Assembly: GCA_021151825.1 (NCBI GenBank)
Contig: JAGKWQ010000001.1
Location: 62,001 to 126,000 of the forward strand
DNA from: Cellvibrionaceae bacterium
Lineage (GTDB): Bacteria; Pseudomonadota; Gammaproteobacteria; Pseudomonadales; Cellvibrionaceae
Reading direction: 5' to 3'
DNA: 64,000 bases
In this document: piece after piece, positions 9,030 through 17,781 of the stretch
How the letters are laid out: every line of letters begins with the position of its first letter
How positions within the stretch are numbered: position 1 is the first letter of the stretch
Notes under the pieces: model-generated
Databases searched by the model: none
What the model saw: only the letters and a program-made list of their open reading frames with translations
Told to the model about the DNA's origin: nothing
Position numbers and translations under genes: made by a program

Positions 9030-10265
9030 TTACGCAATTTGGCGAACCGGCAAACAACTCGGGCCAATAGGTTCAAACGCTTTATAGGTCAGGATAAATT
9101 CCTGATGTCCTAACTCTTCAGAAACACTGCGCTTACCCGATGCCACATCGATAACATTTTGCAAAATTTCTTCGCCTACCTCATCGAGCGTTGCTTCACC
9201 TTCCAGAATACGGCCCGCATTTACATCCATATCGTCCGCTAAGCGGCGATAGGTTTCCGGGTTCGCACAGACTTTAATAACCGGGGAAATGGCCGAGCCT
9301 ACGACAGAACCGCGCCCCGTAGTAAATAAAATCACATGGGAACCACAAGCAATTAATTCGATAATTTCTGCGTTATCCGAAATATTCGGGAAACCAAAAC
9401 GCGGCTCGCCATCGGGGACTACATCCAATAAATACAATCCACCGGCGGGAGGGATATCACCGGGTTTAATCAAACCGCTAATCGGCGATGAACCGGATTT
9501 TGAATAGGCGCCCATGGATTTTTCTTCCAGCGTCGTCAAACCACCATCTGCATTTCCCGGTGCAAAACTGCCAAATCCCATCACGCGATAATAATGTTCC
9601 GCCTTGGCTACACAGGCTTCGATTTCTTCCCCTAACTCGGGTGTAATCGCACGATTCGCCATAATCGTTTCACAGCCGATCAATTCACCGGTTTCTTCAA
9701 AAATGCAGGTTGCATCGGCGGCAACCAATGCATCGAAGCAACGGCCCACCGCCGGGTTTGCAGTAATGCCGCTGGTACCATCAGAACCGCCACAAATAGT
9801 CCCGACAATTAATTCATGCAAATACATGGGCACGCGCTCAACATGCGCGGCTTGCGCTTGCAAACGCGTAACGGCTTCAAGCCCGGATTTAATCGTCGCT
9901 TTGGTTCCACCCGTTTCCTGGATAACTAATAATTCGGCGGGGCGGCCACTCGCATGAATATCCTTTAATAATTTTTCGCGATTCATACTTTCGCAGCCGA
10001 GCGAAATCAACAACGCGCCGCCAACGTTGGGATGAGTGCATACCGCGTGCATCATTTCATAAGCATATTGATTGGGATAACAACCGGGGAACCCGATTAA
10101 ATGCACATCCCCGGCTACATTTTCATTAAGAGCATCTACACGATTCACAATCATGCGCGAGACGTGATGCGCGCACTCAACCAGATAAGCAACCACAATT
10201 ACATTGCGGATACCTTTGCGCCCATCAGCGCGCAACCATGCAGGAAAATTAATTGCAGAACTCAT
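9030..10265 (-). CDS. UxaA-family sugar-acid dehydratase, large subunit (probable L-fuconate dehydratase)
   Basis: 411 residues matching the C-terminal catalytic part of altronate/galactarate dehydratases (UxaA/GarD family). It shows the Cys-rich substrate blocks GFPGCYPNQYAYEMMHAV, ISLGCESMN, GTICGGSDGTSGITANPAVG and IIELIACGSHVILFTTGRGS. These enzymes are metal-dependent and remove water from a sugar acid to give the 2-keto-3-deoxy acid. By context the substrate is L-fuconate. The enzyme is split: the N-terminal SAF-type domain is the separate upstream gene, and the two reading frames overlap by four bases (10262-10265), implying translational coupling. Split UxaA genes also occur in the Campylobacter jejuni fucose locus, which supports the assignment. 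The enolase-type L-fuconate dehydratase of Xanthomonas is not present here. Confidence 0.82.
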   Translation of the reverse strand: MSSAINFPAWLRADGRKGIRNVIVVAYLVECAHHVSRMIVNRVDALNENVAGDVHLIGFPGCYPNQYAYEMMHAVCTHPNVGGALLISLGCESMNREKLLKDIHASGRPAELLVIQETGGTKATIKSGLEAVTRLQAQAAHVERVPMYLHELIVGTICGGSDGTSGITANPAVGRCFDALVAADATCIFEETGELIGCETIMANRAITPELGEEIEACVAKAEHYYRVMGFGSFAPGNADGGLTTLEEKSMGAYSKSGSSPISGLIKPGDIPPAGGLYLLDVVPDGEPRFGFPNISDNAEIIELIACGSHVILFTTGRGSVVGSAISPVIKVCANPETYRRLADDMDVNAGRILEGEATLDEVGEEILQNVIDVASGKRSVSEELGHQEFILTYKAFEPIGPSCLPVRQIA

Positions 10266-10582
10266 TCTTCGCTCCGGTATTGGATTTGACGCGTGCGCGT
10301 ATGGCTGGGGATGTAATCACTTTTCATATTGTGCATGTGCACATGATGTCCCTTCGCAACGGCCTCAATCATGGAGCCAATAGGTGCACCGTAGCGATAA
10401 ACCTTATCGCCTGCGGCCAGTACAAAACGCGCAACCTTGTGCCCCACACCAATATCGATAGGACTCACAATTATTTCTTGTTCGATACTGATTTCATCGC
10501 CCGCGCGAATTTGTTTTACGCACACCAGAATGTTGTCATCGGGGTGCAACAAAATTAACGGCGCTATTGATTTCTCTGTCAT
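10262..10582 (-). CDS. UxaA-family dehydratase, small (SAF-domain) subunit
   Basis: A 106-residue protein corresponding to the N-terminal SAF domain of altronate dehydratase. It has the APLILLHPDDNILVCV start and the IGVGHKVARFVLAAGDKVYRYGAPIG core, followed by a HVHMHNMKSDY motif whose histidines are conserved in this domain. It would combine with the large subunit encoded immediately downstream. Its stop overlaps the large-subunit start by four bases. The gene follows the aldo/keto reductase gene by about 66 bases on the same strand. Confidence 0.85.
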   Translation of the reverse strand: MTEKSIAPLILLHPDDNILVCVKQIRAGDEISIEQEIIVSPIDIGVGHKVARFVLAAGDKVYRYGAPIGSMIEAVAKGHHVHMHNMKSDYIPSHTRTRQIQYRSEE

Positions 10583-10648
10583 AGTTTTTTCTGCCGTGGT
10601 TTTTTTACTGTAATAGTTTTTGTTGTAATAGTTCTTATAGAAGCATCA

Positions 10649-11695
10649 TCAGCCCGGTGTCAGCGCTGCCGGATGCAATAAATTGCGCTCGCGCAATACA
10701 TCCCAAAATTCTGCCGGGATTTCACTATTCATTAACTGCACCGCACGCTCGACCTGATCGTGATTTGCGAGCCCCGCCAGCACTGAACAAATTTGCGGAT
10801 GCGCTGCCGGAAATTGCAGTGCCGCCGCCGCGAGGGGAATAGCAAATTGTTCGCACACCACTTCCAGTTGGGCTACCTGCTCCACTATCGATTGCGACGC
10901 CGGTTCATAGTTGTAATACAACGTCGCTTTGCTCGATCCACTCAACGCCGCCTTTACACCGGTGGCCAAAATGCCGGAATTAAAGGGCCCACCAAGAATC
11001 ACTGAAGCGTTGCGTCGGGCGCACAAGGGTAGAAAGGTTTCGCAGGCAGTTTGTTCGAGTAAGGTGTAGCGCCCCGCTAGTAAAAAACCGTCGAAGTCGC
11101 CATGTTTTAATGCGGCATCACATATTTGCCACTCGTTGGCCCCCAGGCCGATAGCTTTCACGAGACCTTCGGATTTGAGCTTGTTCATGGCGAGGAAACC
11201 GCCATCCATAAACTCGCGGAATTTTTCGGGATGATCAGCGCCGTGGGTCAATGGGCCTAAATCGTGGGCCAATAAAATATCAATCTGCTCCACTTGCAAC
11301 CGCGTCAGGCTAGCCTCGAAGGAGCGCATCACACCGTCATAGGTGTAATCGAACACCGGTTCCAGTGGTGGCGCATCGGCAAAACCATGTCGGACACTGG
11401 CCGTAGAGTTGGTTGGCACTAACACCCGCCCAACCTTGGATGAGATAACCACCGGCTCGCCAGACACTTTAAGAGCATGCCCCAGACGCGTTTCACTCAG
11501 ACCAAAACCGTAATGGGGCGCGGTATCAAAATAGCGAATACCTGATCGGATAGCCGATAGCACCGCTGTTTGCGCTTGCTCATCGTTTAACGGTTGGTAG
11601 AGGTTGCCAATAGGCGCAGCACCAAACCCCAATAGCGAAAGGTTTATCCCACTTGCCCCCAAGGCCCGGAATGACATGGATTTAGACTGAACCAC
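10649..11695 (-). CDS. Aldo/keto reductase, probable L-fucose dehydrogenase
   Basis: A 348-residue aldo/keto reductase fold protein with the expected tetrad: Asp in YFDTAPHYG (with Tyr in HYG), Lys in VISSKVGR and His in ILLAHDLG. The N-terminal FRALGASGINLSLLGFGAAPIGNLY matches the D-threo-aldose/L-fucose 1-dehydrogenase group, which oxidises L-fucose to the 1,5-lactone with NAD(P). It would perform the first step after FucP uptake. The reading frame starts with GTG at 11695, preceded by AGAGG four bases upstream; an ATG six codons in lacks a ribosome site. It is the first gene of the AKR-dehydratase-SDR-FAH operon. Confidence 0.85.
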   Translation of the reverse strand: MVQSKSMSFRALGASGINLSLLGFGAAPIGNLYQPLNDEQAQTAVLSAIRSGIRYFDTAPHYGFGLSETRLGHALKVSGEPVVISSKVGRVLVPTNSTASVRHGFADAPPLEPVFDYTYDGVMRSFEASLTRLQVEQIDILLAHDLGPLTHGADHPEKFREFMDGGFLAMNKLKSEGLVKAIGLGANEWQICDAALKHGDFDGFLLAGRYTLLEQTACETFLPLCARRNASVILGGPFNSGILATGVKAALSGSSKATLYYNYEPASQSIVEQVAQLEVVCEQFAIPLAAAALQFPAAHPQICSVLAGLANHDQVERAVQLMNSEIPAEFWDVLRERNLLHPAALTPG

Positions 11696-11814
11696 ACAAC
11701 CTCTTTTTTTATAATTAAAATAAGAATCGCCAATAAAAAAATTATTTTAGCCGAACGCCTCTTTAATTCACATATAGTTATTTAGACTTTTTGAATTAAT
11801 TTACATCCAGCTCT

Positions 11815-11847
11815 AGTTCAAAGTTCTGCAAATACCAAATTTGAACT
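11815..11847. promoter_or_regulatory. Inverted repeat, possible operator of the fucose operon
   Basis: AGTTCAAA (11815-11822) and TTTGAACT (11840-11847) are exact reverse complements separated by 17 bases; the right half also contains the palindrome CAAATTTG. It lies about 120 bases upstream of the reductase start, between the IclR gene and its target operon, in a very A+T-rich stretch. Binding by the neighbouring IclR protein is only a guess. A hairpin in the transcript is the alternative. Confidence 0.3.
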
Positions 11848-11882
11848 TTTTCATAACCCATAAAATGAGGTTTCCAGTAATA

Positions 11883-11911
11883 AAAAAGCCGATCCATGGA
11901 TCGGCTTTTTA
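11883..11911. terminator. Rho-independent terminator after the IclR gene
   Basis: Perfect palindrome GCCGATCC-AT-GGATCGGC at 11888-11905, flanked by A6 and T5. It can act in both directions. It lies 17 bases beyond the IclR stop codon and separates the fucP-lactonase-IclR transcript from the reductase operon downstream. Confidence 0.9.
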
Positions 11912-11927
11912 CATCGAGGGTTGAGCG

Positions 11928-12764
11928 CTAATCGATCAGCCCCTGGGAGATTTTATCAGCTGCCTGCAACAGGCGTTCTAGTAAACGCTCAGCAGTGATG
12001 GATTGTGCCTTGATGTGAATAAACGGAATGATAAGTACCGCAACAGCACCGTGCACGCCGATGATAGGTACGCAATAATCCGTTACTCCATCCACAAAGT
12101 CGCTCGCCAGTTGGATGTAGCCCTGGTCCATGCCTTTGCGCGCACGCGCCAGGAAGCGCTCGATACGCTCCAGGTCTACCGTGGCCGATAGAATCGGCAA
12201 CCAACCAGCCTGTACATCCGGCGTCGCAAAACCGTAGAGCAACGCGCCGGAGTTGGTATCAATCAAGCGGCGGCGATAGCCTACACGCACAGAAAATCCC
12301 AGATCCATCGGGCTTTCCTGGCGAGCCACCACCACGATTTGATCACCTGACGGCACCACCAGATGGCAAGACTGGCCCAGCTCGCGGCTCAGTTCCTTCA
12401 TCACCGGCAAGGAAACTTCCAACAGGGTTTTGGCGGTCCCCTGGGAAATGCCCAGCGTGAATAGCTTGTTGGTAAGCATGTAGCCATCGCGGCCATCGGG
12501 CATCTGGGCGATATAGCCACGATACTCCAGCGCCAACACCATACGGAACAGTTCACTGACTGAACGCCCCAATGCGGCGGCCATTTGTGAAGTAGTCATG
12601 GGAGAAGAATTGCGCGCTAGCAACTCCAGGATATCCAGGCCTTTTTCCAAAGCCGGGGCGCGGTATTTACGTTCGGTTTCATCTTGCGCCTCAAGAACGG
12701 CGTCATCGAGTTCTTTGTTCATAGTAACTGTCATAGTGCTTTTCTCGTTATTAGTATGATTCAT
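11928..12764 (-). CDS. IclR-family transcriptional regulator
   Basis: 278 residues. A winged helix-turn-helix (about 37-100) has the IclR-typical opening APALEKGLDILELLARNSSPMTTSQMA, and a C-terminal ligand-binding domain (about 115-275) contains SCHLVVPSGDQIVVVARQE and the GALLYGFATP loop. A good ribosome site (GGAAGGA) precedes ATG 12764. It lies between the lactonase gene and the reductase operon, so it is the likely repressor or activator of the fucose genes with a sugar or pathway intermediate as effector. An IclR regulator also controls the C. jejuni fucose locus. Confidence 0.87.
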   Translation of the reverse strand: MNHTNNEKSTMTVTMNKELDDAVLEAQDETERKYRAPALEKGLDILELLARNSSPMTTSQMAAALGRSVSELFRMVLALEYRGYIAQMPDGRDGYMLTNKLFTLGISQGTAKTLLEVSLPVMKELSRELGQSCHLVVPSGDQIVVVARQESPMDLGFSVRVGYRRRLIDTNSGALLYGFATPDVQAGWLPILSATVDLERIERFLARARKGMDQGYIQLASDFVDGVTDYCVPIIGVHGAVAVLIIPFIHIKAQSITAERLLERLLQAADKISQGLID

Positions 12765-12875
12765 GATTCCTTCCCCGATAATTTCCCATTGATGAGTAAA
12801 CTCATGCCATGGGTTCAGGTTTATCCTCGCTGCCCGAAGATTCTACGCACAGCCCCGGAGGTAAAGCGTTCTAAT

Positions 12876-13721
12876 TTACGTAATTCGATAAAAACGCAAA
12901 CTTGTACCTATGAAAACACTTTCAGAATTGGTTGTTTTGCACTCACTAAGTGCATGATCCACAAGCGCCAGCCAGTTTTTATAGATGGAGAGTTGGCGGT
13001 TTGGCGCCAAGCCAATGACAGGCCAGTCACTGCCCCACATCAGCCGCCCCGCACCAAATAGCGATACCAAAAATTTAATATAAGCCAGATAAACATCCTT
13101 ACCTTGCCAACCCGCTGCCTCCGTTACCAGGCCGGAAATTTTGCAGTGAACCTGGGGCAAGATAGCCAACGCGCGCAAAGCATCGCACCATTCATCGGCA
13201 GGTGAGTCGTTGGCGATAATTGCCGGCTTGGCCGCGTGATCAATCACGATGGGCAATTCCGGATGGCGACGGGCAAACTGGTAAAGATGGGGCAAGTGAC
13301 GGGTGTAAACCAGCGCATCAAAACTGAGGTGATGCTGTTTCATCGCCGCGATTGCCGGCTCTAATTCGGAACGCAAAATCCAGTTATCGTCCGGCAGGCA
13401 TTGCAACATGGGCCGAATGCCTTTGAATTTTGGATGCATCGCCAACCGGGCAATACGTTCAGGCGCCGCCGGTGAAGCCAAATCCACCCAACCGACCACA
13501 GCTTTAATAAAGTCAGACTCACTGGCTAGCTGCAGTAGATAATCCGTGTCCGCATCGCTGGCTTGGGATTGCACCAGCACCGAACCGGTCACGCCGCACG
13601 CATTCGCCAGCGGTAGCAGATCTTTTTCGCCAAAGTCGCGATAGATAGGCTTGAGATCCGCCGTCGGCCACTCGCAGTCATGGCGGCCTAGCTGCCAGAA
13701 ATGTTGATGGGCATCAATCAT
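12876..13721 (-). CDS. Amidohydrolase, probable L-fuconolactonase
   Basis: A 281-residue COG3618 amidohydrolase (PF04909) with the metal-site HxH in MIDAHQHFWQ. It also has VLVQSQASDADTDYLL, the DHAAKP strand and the terminal RLMWGSDWPV Asp. Members of this group hydrolyse sugar 1,4- or 1,5-lactones, and the family includes characterised L-fuconolactonases. It would convert the fucose-dehydrogenase product to L-fuconate. Ribosome site GGAGG lies eight bases before ATG 13721. It is encoded 31 bases after fucP, so it is cotranscribed with the transporter. Confidence 0.85.
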   Translation of the reverse strand: MIDAHQHFWQLGRHDCEWPTADLKPIYRDFGEKDLLPLANACGVTGSVLVQSQASDADTDYLLQLASESDFIKAVVGWVDLASPAAPERIARLAMHPKFKGIRPMLQCLPDDNWILRSELEPAIAAMKQHHLSFDALVYTRHLPHLYQFARRHPELPIVIDHAAKPAIIANDSPADEWCDALRALAILPQVHCKISGLVTEAAGWQGKDVYLAYIKFLVSLFGAGRLMWGSDWPVIGLAPNRQLSIYKNWLALVDHALSECKTTNSESVFIGTSLRFYRIT

Positions 13722-13752
13722 GCTTCTTTACCTCCGGCCCCTATGATTTATC

Positions 13753-15009
13753 TCAGATCCGGTCGCGAAAACGGGCGTAAATCGCAATCACTACAAAACA
13801 GCTGAGCGGCACTATCACTGCCGTATGGATAGAGGTCAGGTCTGACACCAACCCCATTACTGCCGTCAGAATCGCACCACCAATAATGGCCATGACCAGG
13901 AACGACGCGGCAGGTTTGGTCAGTGGGCCAAGTTCCTTCAAACTCAATGCGAAAATCGTAGGGAACATGAGCGACATAAAAAAACTGGTCGCCGTGAGTG
14001 CCAGCAATCCTCCATAACCCGGTTGCAGTATCGCAAACGCGCAGAGCGCCACATTGATGGAAGCATAAACCCACATCAACCAGGCAGCACGCACGAGGCT
14101 CATTAGTGCGGTAGCCACAAAACGGCCAACCATAAAAATCACCAGCGATGCTAACAAATAATTCGCCAGAGTCTTTTCGCCGGTACCGGGTACAGCTTCT
14201 TGTCCGTAGCGAATTAAAAAACTCCAGATACAAACTTGCGCGCCCACGTAAAAAAACTGCGCAGTAACACCAAACATGAATGGACCATTGGCGAGCAACT
14301 GCTTGTAGTCACCCCAGGAGCCAGTGCTTTCATCGCTTGCAGCCCGTGTTGCGATGGCAGGAAATTTCACCAGCAAGACCAGAAGCGCCCAAGCCAATAC
14401 GATCAATCCCAGCACCAGATAAGGCCCTTGCACTGCGTGGGATTCGGTTTGATAAAACAGCTCCAGTTGCTCAGTACTCATCACCGCCAGTTCTTCCGTC
14501 GTCGGCTCGTGGCCGGACAGGATAAATTCACGTCCGATCAGAATCCCCGCAATGCAACCAAAGGGATTGAACGATTGTGCAAAGTTCAAGCGACGCTCGG
14601 CAGTAGCAGGATCGCCCATGGCAACAATCAACGGATTCGCTGAGGTTTCCAGAAAAGCCAAACCGCTCGCAATCACGAACAGCGCCCCAAGGAAGAGCGT
14701 GTATTCGCGCGCGGCAGCAGCGGGATAAAACAGGAAGGCACCAATGGCGTAAAGTAACAAGCCAAATACCACTGCCGCTTTGTAGCCGTAGCGTTTCATC
14801 CACAACGCGGCAGGAATGGAAAATACAAAGTACCCGGTATAAAACGCGGACTGCACCAAACCAGCTTTAAAGTCCGACAGCGTGAATACTTTTTTAAATT
14901 GGGTAATCAGAATATCGTTGAGGTTATTCGCCATTCCCCATAGGAAAAACAGACTAAAAATCAGGATTAACGGCAGCAACACAGATACAGTTTTATCGTT
15001 ATTGTTCAT
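13753..15009 (-). CDS. fucP: L-fucose:H+ symporter FucP
   Basis: A 418-residue major facilitator protein with about 12 hydrophobic helices. It closely follows E. coli FucP: the first helix ends in WGMANNLNDILITQFKK, carrying the Asp equivalent to Asp46. The sequence SGLAFLETSANPL in helix 4 carries the Glu equivalent to Glu135, both needed for proton-coupled fucose uptake. GGAG six bases before ATG 15009 supports the start. It is divergent from lldD across a 205-base intergenic region and is first in the fucP-lactonase-IclR unit. Short frames in other phases across this gene are shadows; no frameshift is seen. Confidence 0.92.
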   Translation of the reverse strand: MNNNDKTVSVLLPLILIFSLFFLWGMANNLNDILITQFKKVFTLSDFKAGLVQSAFYTGYFVFSIPAALWMKRYGYKAAVVFGLLLYAIGAFLFYPAAAAREYTLFLGALFVIASGLAFLETSANPLIVAMGDPATAERRLNFAQSFNPFGCIAGILIGREFILSGHEPTTEELAVMSTEQLELFYQTESHAVQGPYLVLGLIVLAWALLVLLVKFPAIATRAASDESTGSWGDYKQLLANGPFMFGVTAQFFYVGAQVCIWSFLIRYGQEAVPGTGEKTLANYLLASLVIFMVGRFVATALMSLVRAAWLMWVYASINVALCAFAILQPGYGGLLALTATSFFMSLMFPTIFALSLKELGPLTKPAASFLVMAIIGGAILTAVMGLVSDLTSIHTAVIVPLSCFVVIAIYARFRDRI

Positions 15010-15214
15010 TGGTTCTCCAGCGAGTATCCGCGTACAGATACCCTTACATTATTGTTATTAGTCAGAACACTTGCGGGCTTTTTGCTCTGCGGCCCATGTC
15101 ATTCTTACTCGAACGGGCTCGCAACATCTTTATAAATGAAAGATGGTTTATCCATAAAAGATGCTAACATAGAGTCAAACAAACTATAACAATTTTTTAC
15201 AGGTCTGCCCCCTC

Positions 15215-16363
15215 ATGATTCTCGCCAGCATTGACGACTACCGCATCCTTGCACAAAAACGCCTGCCCCGCTTTTTATTTGAATACATTGATGGTGGGGC
15301 CTTTAGTGAAACCACCCTACGCAACAACCAGCTGGATTTGCAGGCCATCGCCCTGCGCCAGCGCGTTTTACGCGATATTTCCAATGTGTCCACCGAAACT
15401 ACACTGTTCGGCCAAACACTTTCACTGCCGTTAGGATTATCGCCTGTAGGCATTGCGGGTTTAAATGCGCGGCGTGGCGAAGTGCAAGCAGCACAAGCGG
15501 CAGAAGAAGCTGGCGTGCCTTTTTGTTTATCGACAGTATCGGCCTGCTCAATTGATGAAGTGCGCGCGGGCGTTAATAAACCGGTATGGTTCCAACTGTA
15601 TATGATCCGCGATCGCGGCTTTTTGCGTGAAATGCTCGCACGTGCAAAAGCAGCGGGAACCAACACCTTATTATTTACCGTCGATATGCCTGTGCCCGCC
15701 ACGCGCTACCGCGATATGCGTTCCGGCCTTTCCGGCGGTAGTTTGCTTCAACGCAAATTAACACGCGTCAGTCAGGTACTCACCCGGCCACATTGGGCCT
15801 GGGATGTCGGGTTGCTTGGGCGCCCGCACTCGCTAGGCAATATCGCGCCGATTCTCGGCGACAATGCCGGTATTGATGAATTCTGGAGCTGGCTCGGAGC
15901 CAACTTTGATCCCACCGTAACCTGGGCGGATATTGACCGTATCCGTGCCGAATGGGATGGCCATTTCATCATTAAAGGTATTCTGGATGCCGATGACGCG
16001 CGCCAGGCCAAACAAATCGGCTGCGATGGATTGATCGTTTCCAACCACGGTGGTCGCCAATTGGATGGGGCATTGTCCTCCATCAAAGCATTGCCACGCA
16101 TTGCTGATGCCGTGGGTGATGACCTCAGCCTGATTCTGGACTCCGGCGTCCGCTCCGGTTTGGATATAGTGCGCGCCTTGGCATTAGGTGCCAAAATGGT
16201 GATGATCGGCCGCCCCTGGGTTTATGCCCTGGCGGCGCGGCAAAAACGCGGCGTGAAAGAAATACTGGAAATATTTACCAAAGAAATGCGCGTTGCCATG
16301 GCGCTTTCCGGGTGCTCACGCGTGCAGGATATCAACATCAATATGCTGGATAACGTCCACTAA
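15215..16363 (+). CDS. lldD: L-lactate dehydrogenase (FMN, quinone-linked)
   Basis: 382 residues with end-to-end similarity to E. coli LldD. It shows FEYIDGGAFSETTLRNN, the FMN-binding LSLPLGLSPVGIAG and WFQLYMIRDRGF. The catalytic SNHGGRQLDGA carries the active His and Arg, and LILDSGVRSGLDIVRALALGA and GRPWVYALAA complete the FMN-phosphate site. It oxidises L-lactate to pyruvate and passes electrons to the respiratory quinones at the inner membrane. Its position divergent from fucP makes sense because the fucose pathway here yields L-lactate. The ribosome site before ATG 15215 is weak. The AraC gene follows after 5 bases. Confidence 0.93.
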   Translation: MILASIDDYRILAQKRLPRFLFEYIDGGAFSETTLRNNQLDLQAIALRQRVLRDISNVSTETTLFGQTLSLPLGLSPVGIAGLNARRGEVQAAQAAEEAGVPFCLSTVSACSIDEVRAGVNKPVWFQLYMIRDRGFLREMLARAKAAGTNTLLFTVDMPVPATRYRDMRSGLSGGSLLQRKLTRVSQVLTRPHWAWDVGLLGRPHSLGNIAPILGDNAGIDEFWSWLGANFDPTVTWADIDRIRAEWDGHFIIKGILDADDARQAKQIGCDGLIVSNHGGRQLDGALSSIKALPRIADAVGDDLSLILDSGVRSGLDIVRALALGAKMVMIGRPWVYALAARQKRGVKEILEIFTKEMRVAMALSGCSRVQDININMLDNVH

Positions 16364-16368
16364 AACGC

Positions 16369-17538
16369 ATGCAGGAATTTTATAACAAAGCACTGGTGAG
16401 CCTGCTGTGTATTGTCGGCGCCAGTTTTTTAATTGGCTACACCTGTGTGGATCGCACTTATTTGCATCTGCCGCTCGTTCCTGCGGGTAACAGCCAATTA
16501 CCCTGGCATGCCGAAGCCGCCGCGGATGAAATACAGGGCGGCTTATCCACCATTAAAATAAACGACGATAGATTCAGTTTGCATTTTGATTTTAAAATCG
16601 AAAAAAAAATAGAACATCCTTTTGCATCCTTCGCCCTGGTTTTTACCGATTCAACGAATGAAAAAACACTGGTCGACTTGACGCAATACGACAAACTTTC
16701 TTTTAGCACTAAATGTTCGCCCGCCAATACACTCACACTCGGCATCGCCACATTTGATGAGGCTGTTTCAGTACATGACAATTTATTAACCTACCGCGCA
16801 CCCGGTGCATTTTTTTCCTGCAACCAAAACTGGACGCGTATCGAATTGGATTTAACCCGCCTCGAAACCCCGCAATGGTGGTTTGATATGTTCAAGCTTG
16901 ATCTCTCCCGCCAGGCTTACACACTCGATAAAGTGTCGCGTATCACGTTCAGCAGCACATTTCAAAGTCCCATCAATGCGATAGCCGAAGTGCAAATCAA
17001 CGAATTAACCCTGCACGGACGCGACTGGCGCTACATGTATTTATTGGGCGGGTTTTTATTTATCACCTGGAGCAGTTTTGCGTTCTGGTTATTCCGACAA
17101 TACACCCGCGCCTTAACCAAAGACCTGCGCGATAAAATCCAGCGCGACCGCCCGTTGGTCGCCTACCAGCAATTATCCGTTGAGCCGCATCGCGATAAAG
17201 AAAAAAGTGCAATCCTGCGTTTTATGGCTACCGAATACGCCAATGCCGAACTTGATCTGGACACGATGGTCACCGCAATTAATGTGAGTCGCACCAAGAT
17301 CAACGACCTGCTTAAAGCAGAAATGGGCTACACGTTTATCACTTACCTGAACAAACTTCGCCTCACTGAAGCGGCGCGTTTACTCGCCGAAAAAGAAGAA
17401 GCGAACGTAGCGGAGATCGCGTATTCGGTGGGTTATAAAAACGTGTCTTATTTCAACAAGTTGTTCAAAGAGGAATACGGCTGCACGCCTAAAACCTTCA
17501 AGAGTTTATGCAATAAAGACCAGTCCTCGCAGACATAA
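16369..17538 (+). CDS. Membrane-tethered AraC-family regulator
   Basis: 389 residues in an unusual layout: a first hydrophobic helix (about 8-25), a predicted periplasmic beta-rich domain of about 190 residues, a second helix (about 223-243) and a cytoplasmic AraC-type double helix-turn-helix (about 285-384). The last carries ISRTK-like VSRTKINDLLKAEMGYTF and the signature VAEIAYSVGYKNVSYFNKLFKEEYGCTPKTF. Such one-component membrane regulators can sense an extracytoplasmic carbohydrate and act directly on DNA. The periplasmic part looks like a galactose-binding-like fold, which is inference. It is cotranscribed with lldD and upstream of the GH5/GH39 pair, its likely targets. Confidence 0.85.
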   Translation: MQEFYNKALVSLLCIVGASFLIGYTCVDRTYLHLPLVPAGNSQLPWHAEAAADEIQGGLSTIKINDDRFSLHFDFKIEKKIEHPFASFALVFTDSTNEKTLVDLTQYDKLSFSTKCSPANTLTLGIATFDEAVSVHDNLLTYRAPGAFFSCNQNWTRIELDLTRLETPQWWFDMFKLDLSRQAYTLDKVSRITFSSTFQSPINAIAEVQINELTLHGRDWRYMYLLGGFLFITWSSFAFWLFRQYTRALTKDLRDKIQRDRPLVAYQQLSVEPHRDKEKSAILRFMATEYANAELDLDTMVTAINVSRTKINDLLKAEMGYTFITYLNKLRLTEAARLLAEKEEANVAEIAYSVGYKNVSYFNKLFKEEYGCTPKTFKSLCNKDQSSQT

Positions 17539-17716
17539 AGGTTCAACCTTGCGCTCGGACATGTGTTATCCAATTGAATATTTAAAAAACTAACAATTTC
17601 CTAAAAATTAATGCAACTTTTCGCATCCTGATAGCAATTTTGGGAAAAGCATTACCGCGCAACGCCACAAATCCCTATTCTTTATCCCGCGTGACCTTTA
17701 CTCCTCGTCAGGAGTT

Positions 17717-17755
17717 AGCTGCACCTGTCCCTACCCCGGGTGCAGCTATTTTCAA
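17717..17755 (+). terminator. Hairpin in the GH5 leader
   Basis: AGCTGCACC (17717-17725) pairs exactly with GGTGCAGCT (17739-17747), followed by ATTTTC. It lies between the AraC stop (17538) and the GH5 start (17782), only 35 bases before the GH5 ATG. It may terminate the lldD-araC transcript or act as an attenuator. The U tract is short, so it is a weak intrinsic terminator. Confidence 0.5.
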
Positions 17756-17781
17756 ACTATAAAAACAGCCTGAGATACCCC

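Noticed and set aside
13748..14233. Second-phase frame overlapping fucP, suggesting a frameshift
   Set aside because: The main fucP frame is intact over 418 residues with all conserved positions, so the other frame is a shadow.
15010..15214. Shared operator for fucP and lldD
   Set aside because: I looked for a palindrome common to this region and to the reductase promoter and found only a loose AAAGATG direct repeat, too weak to report as a site.
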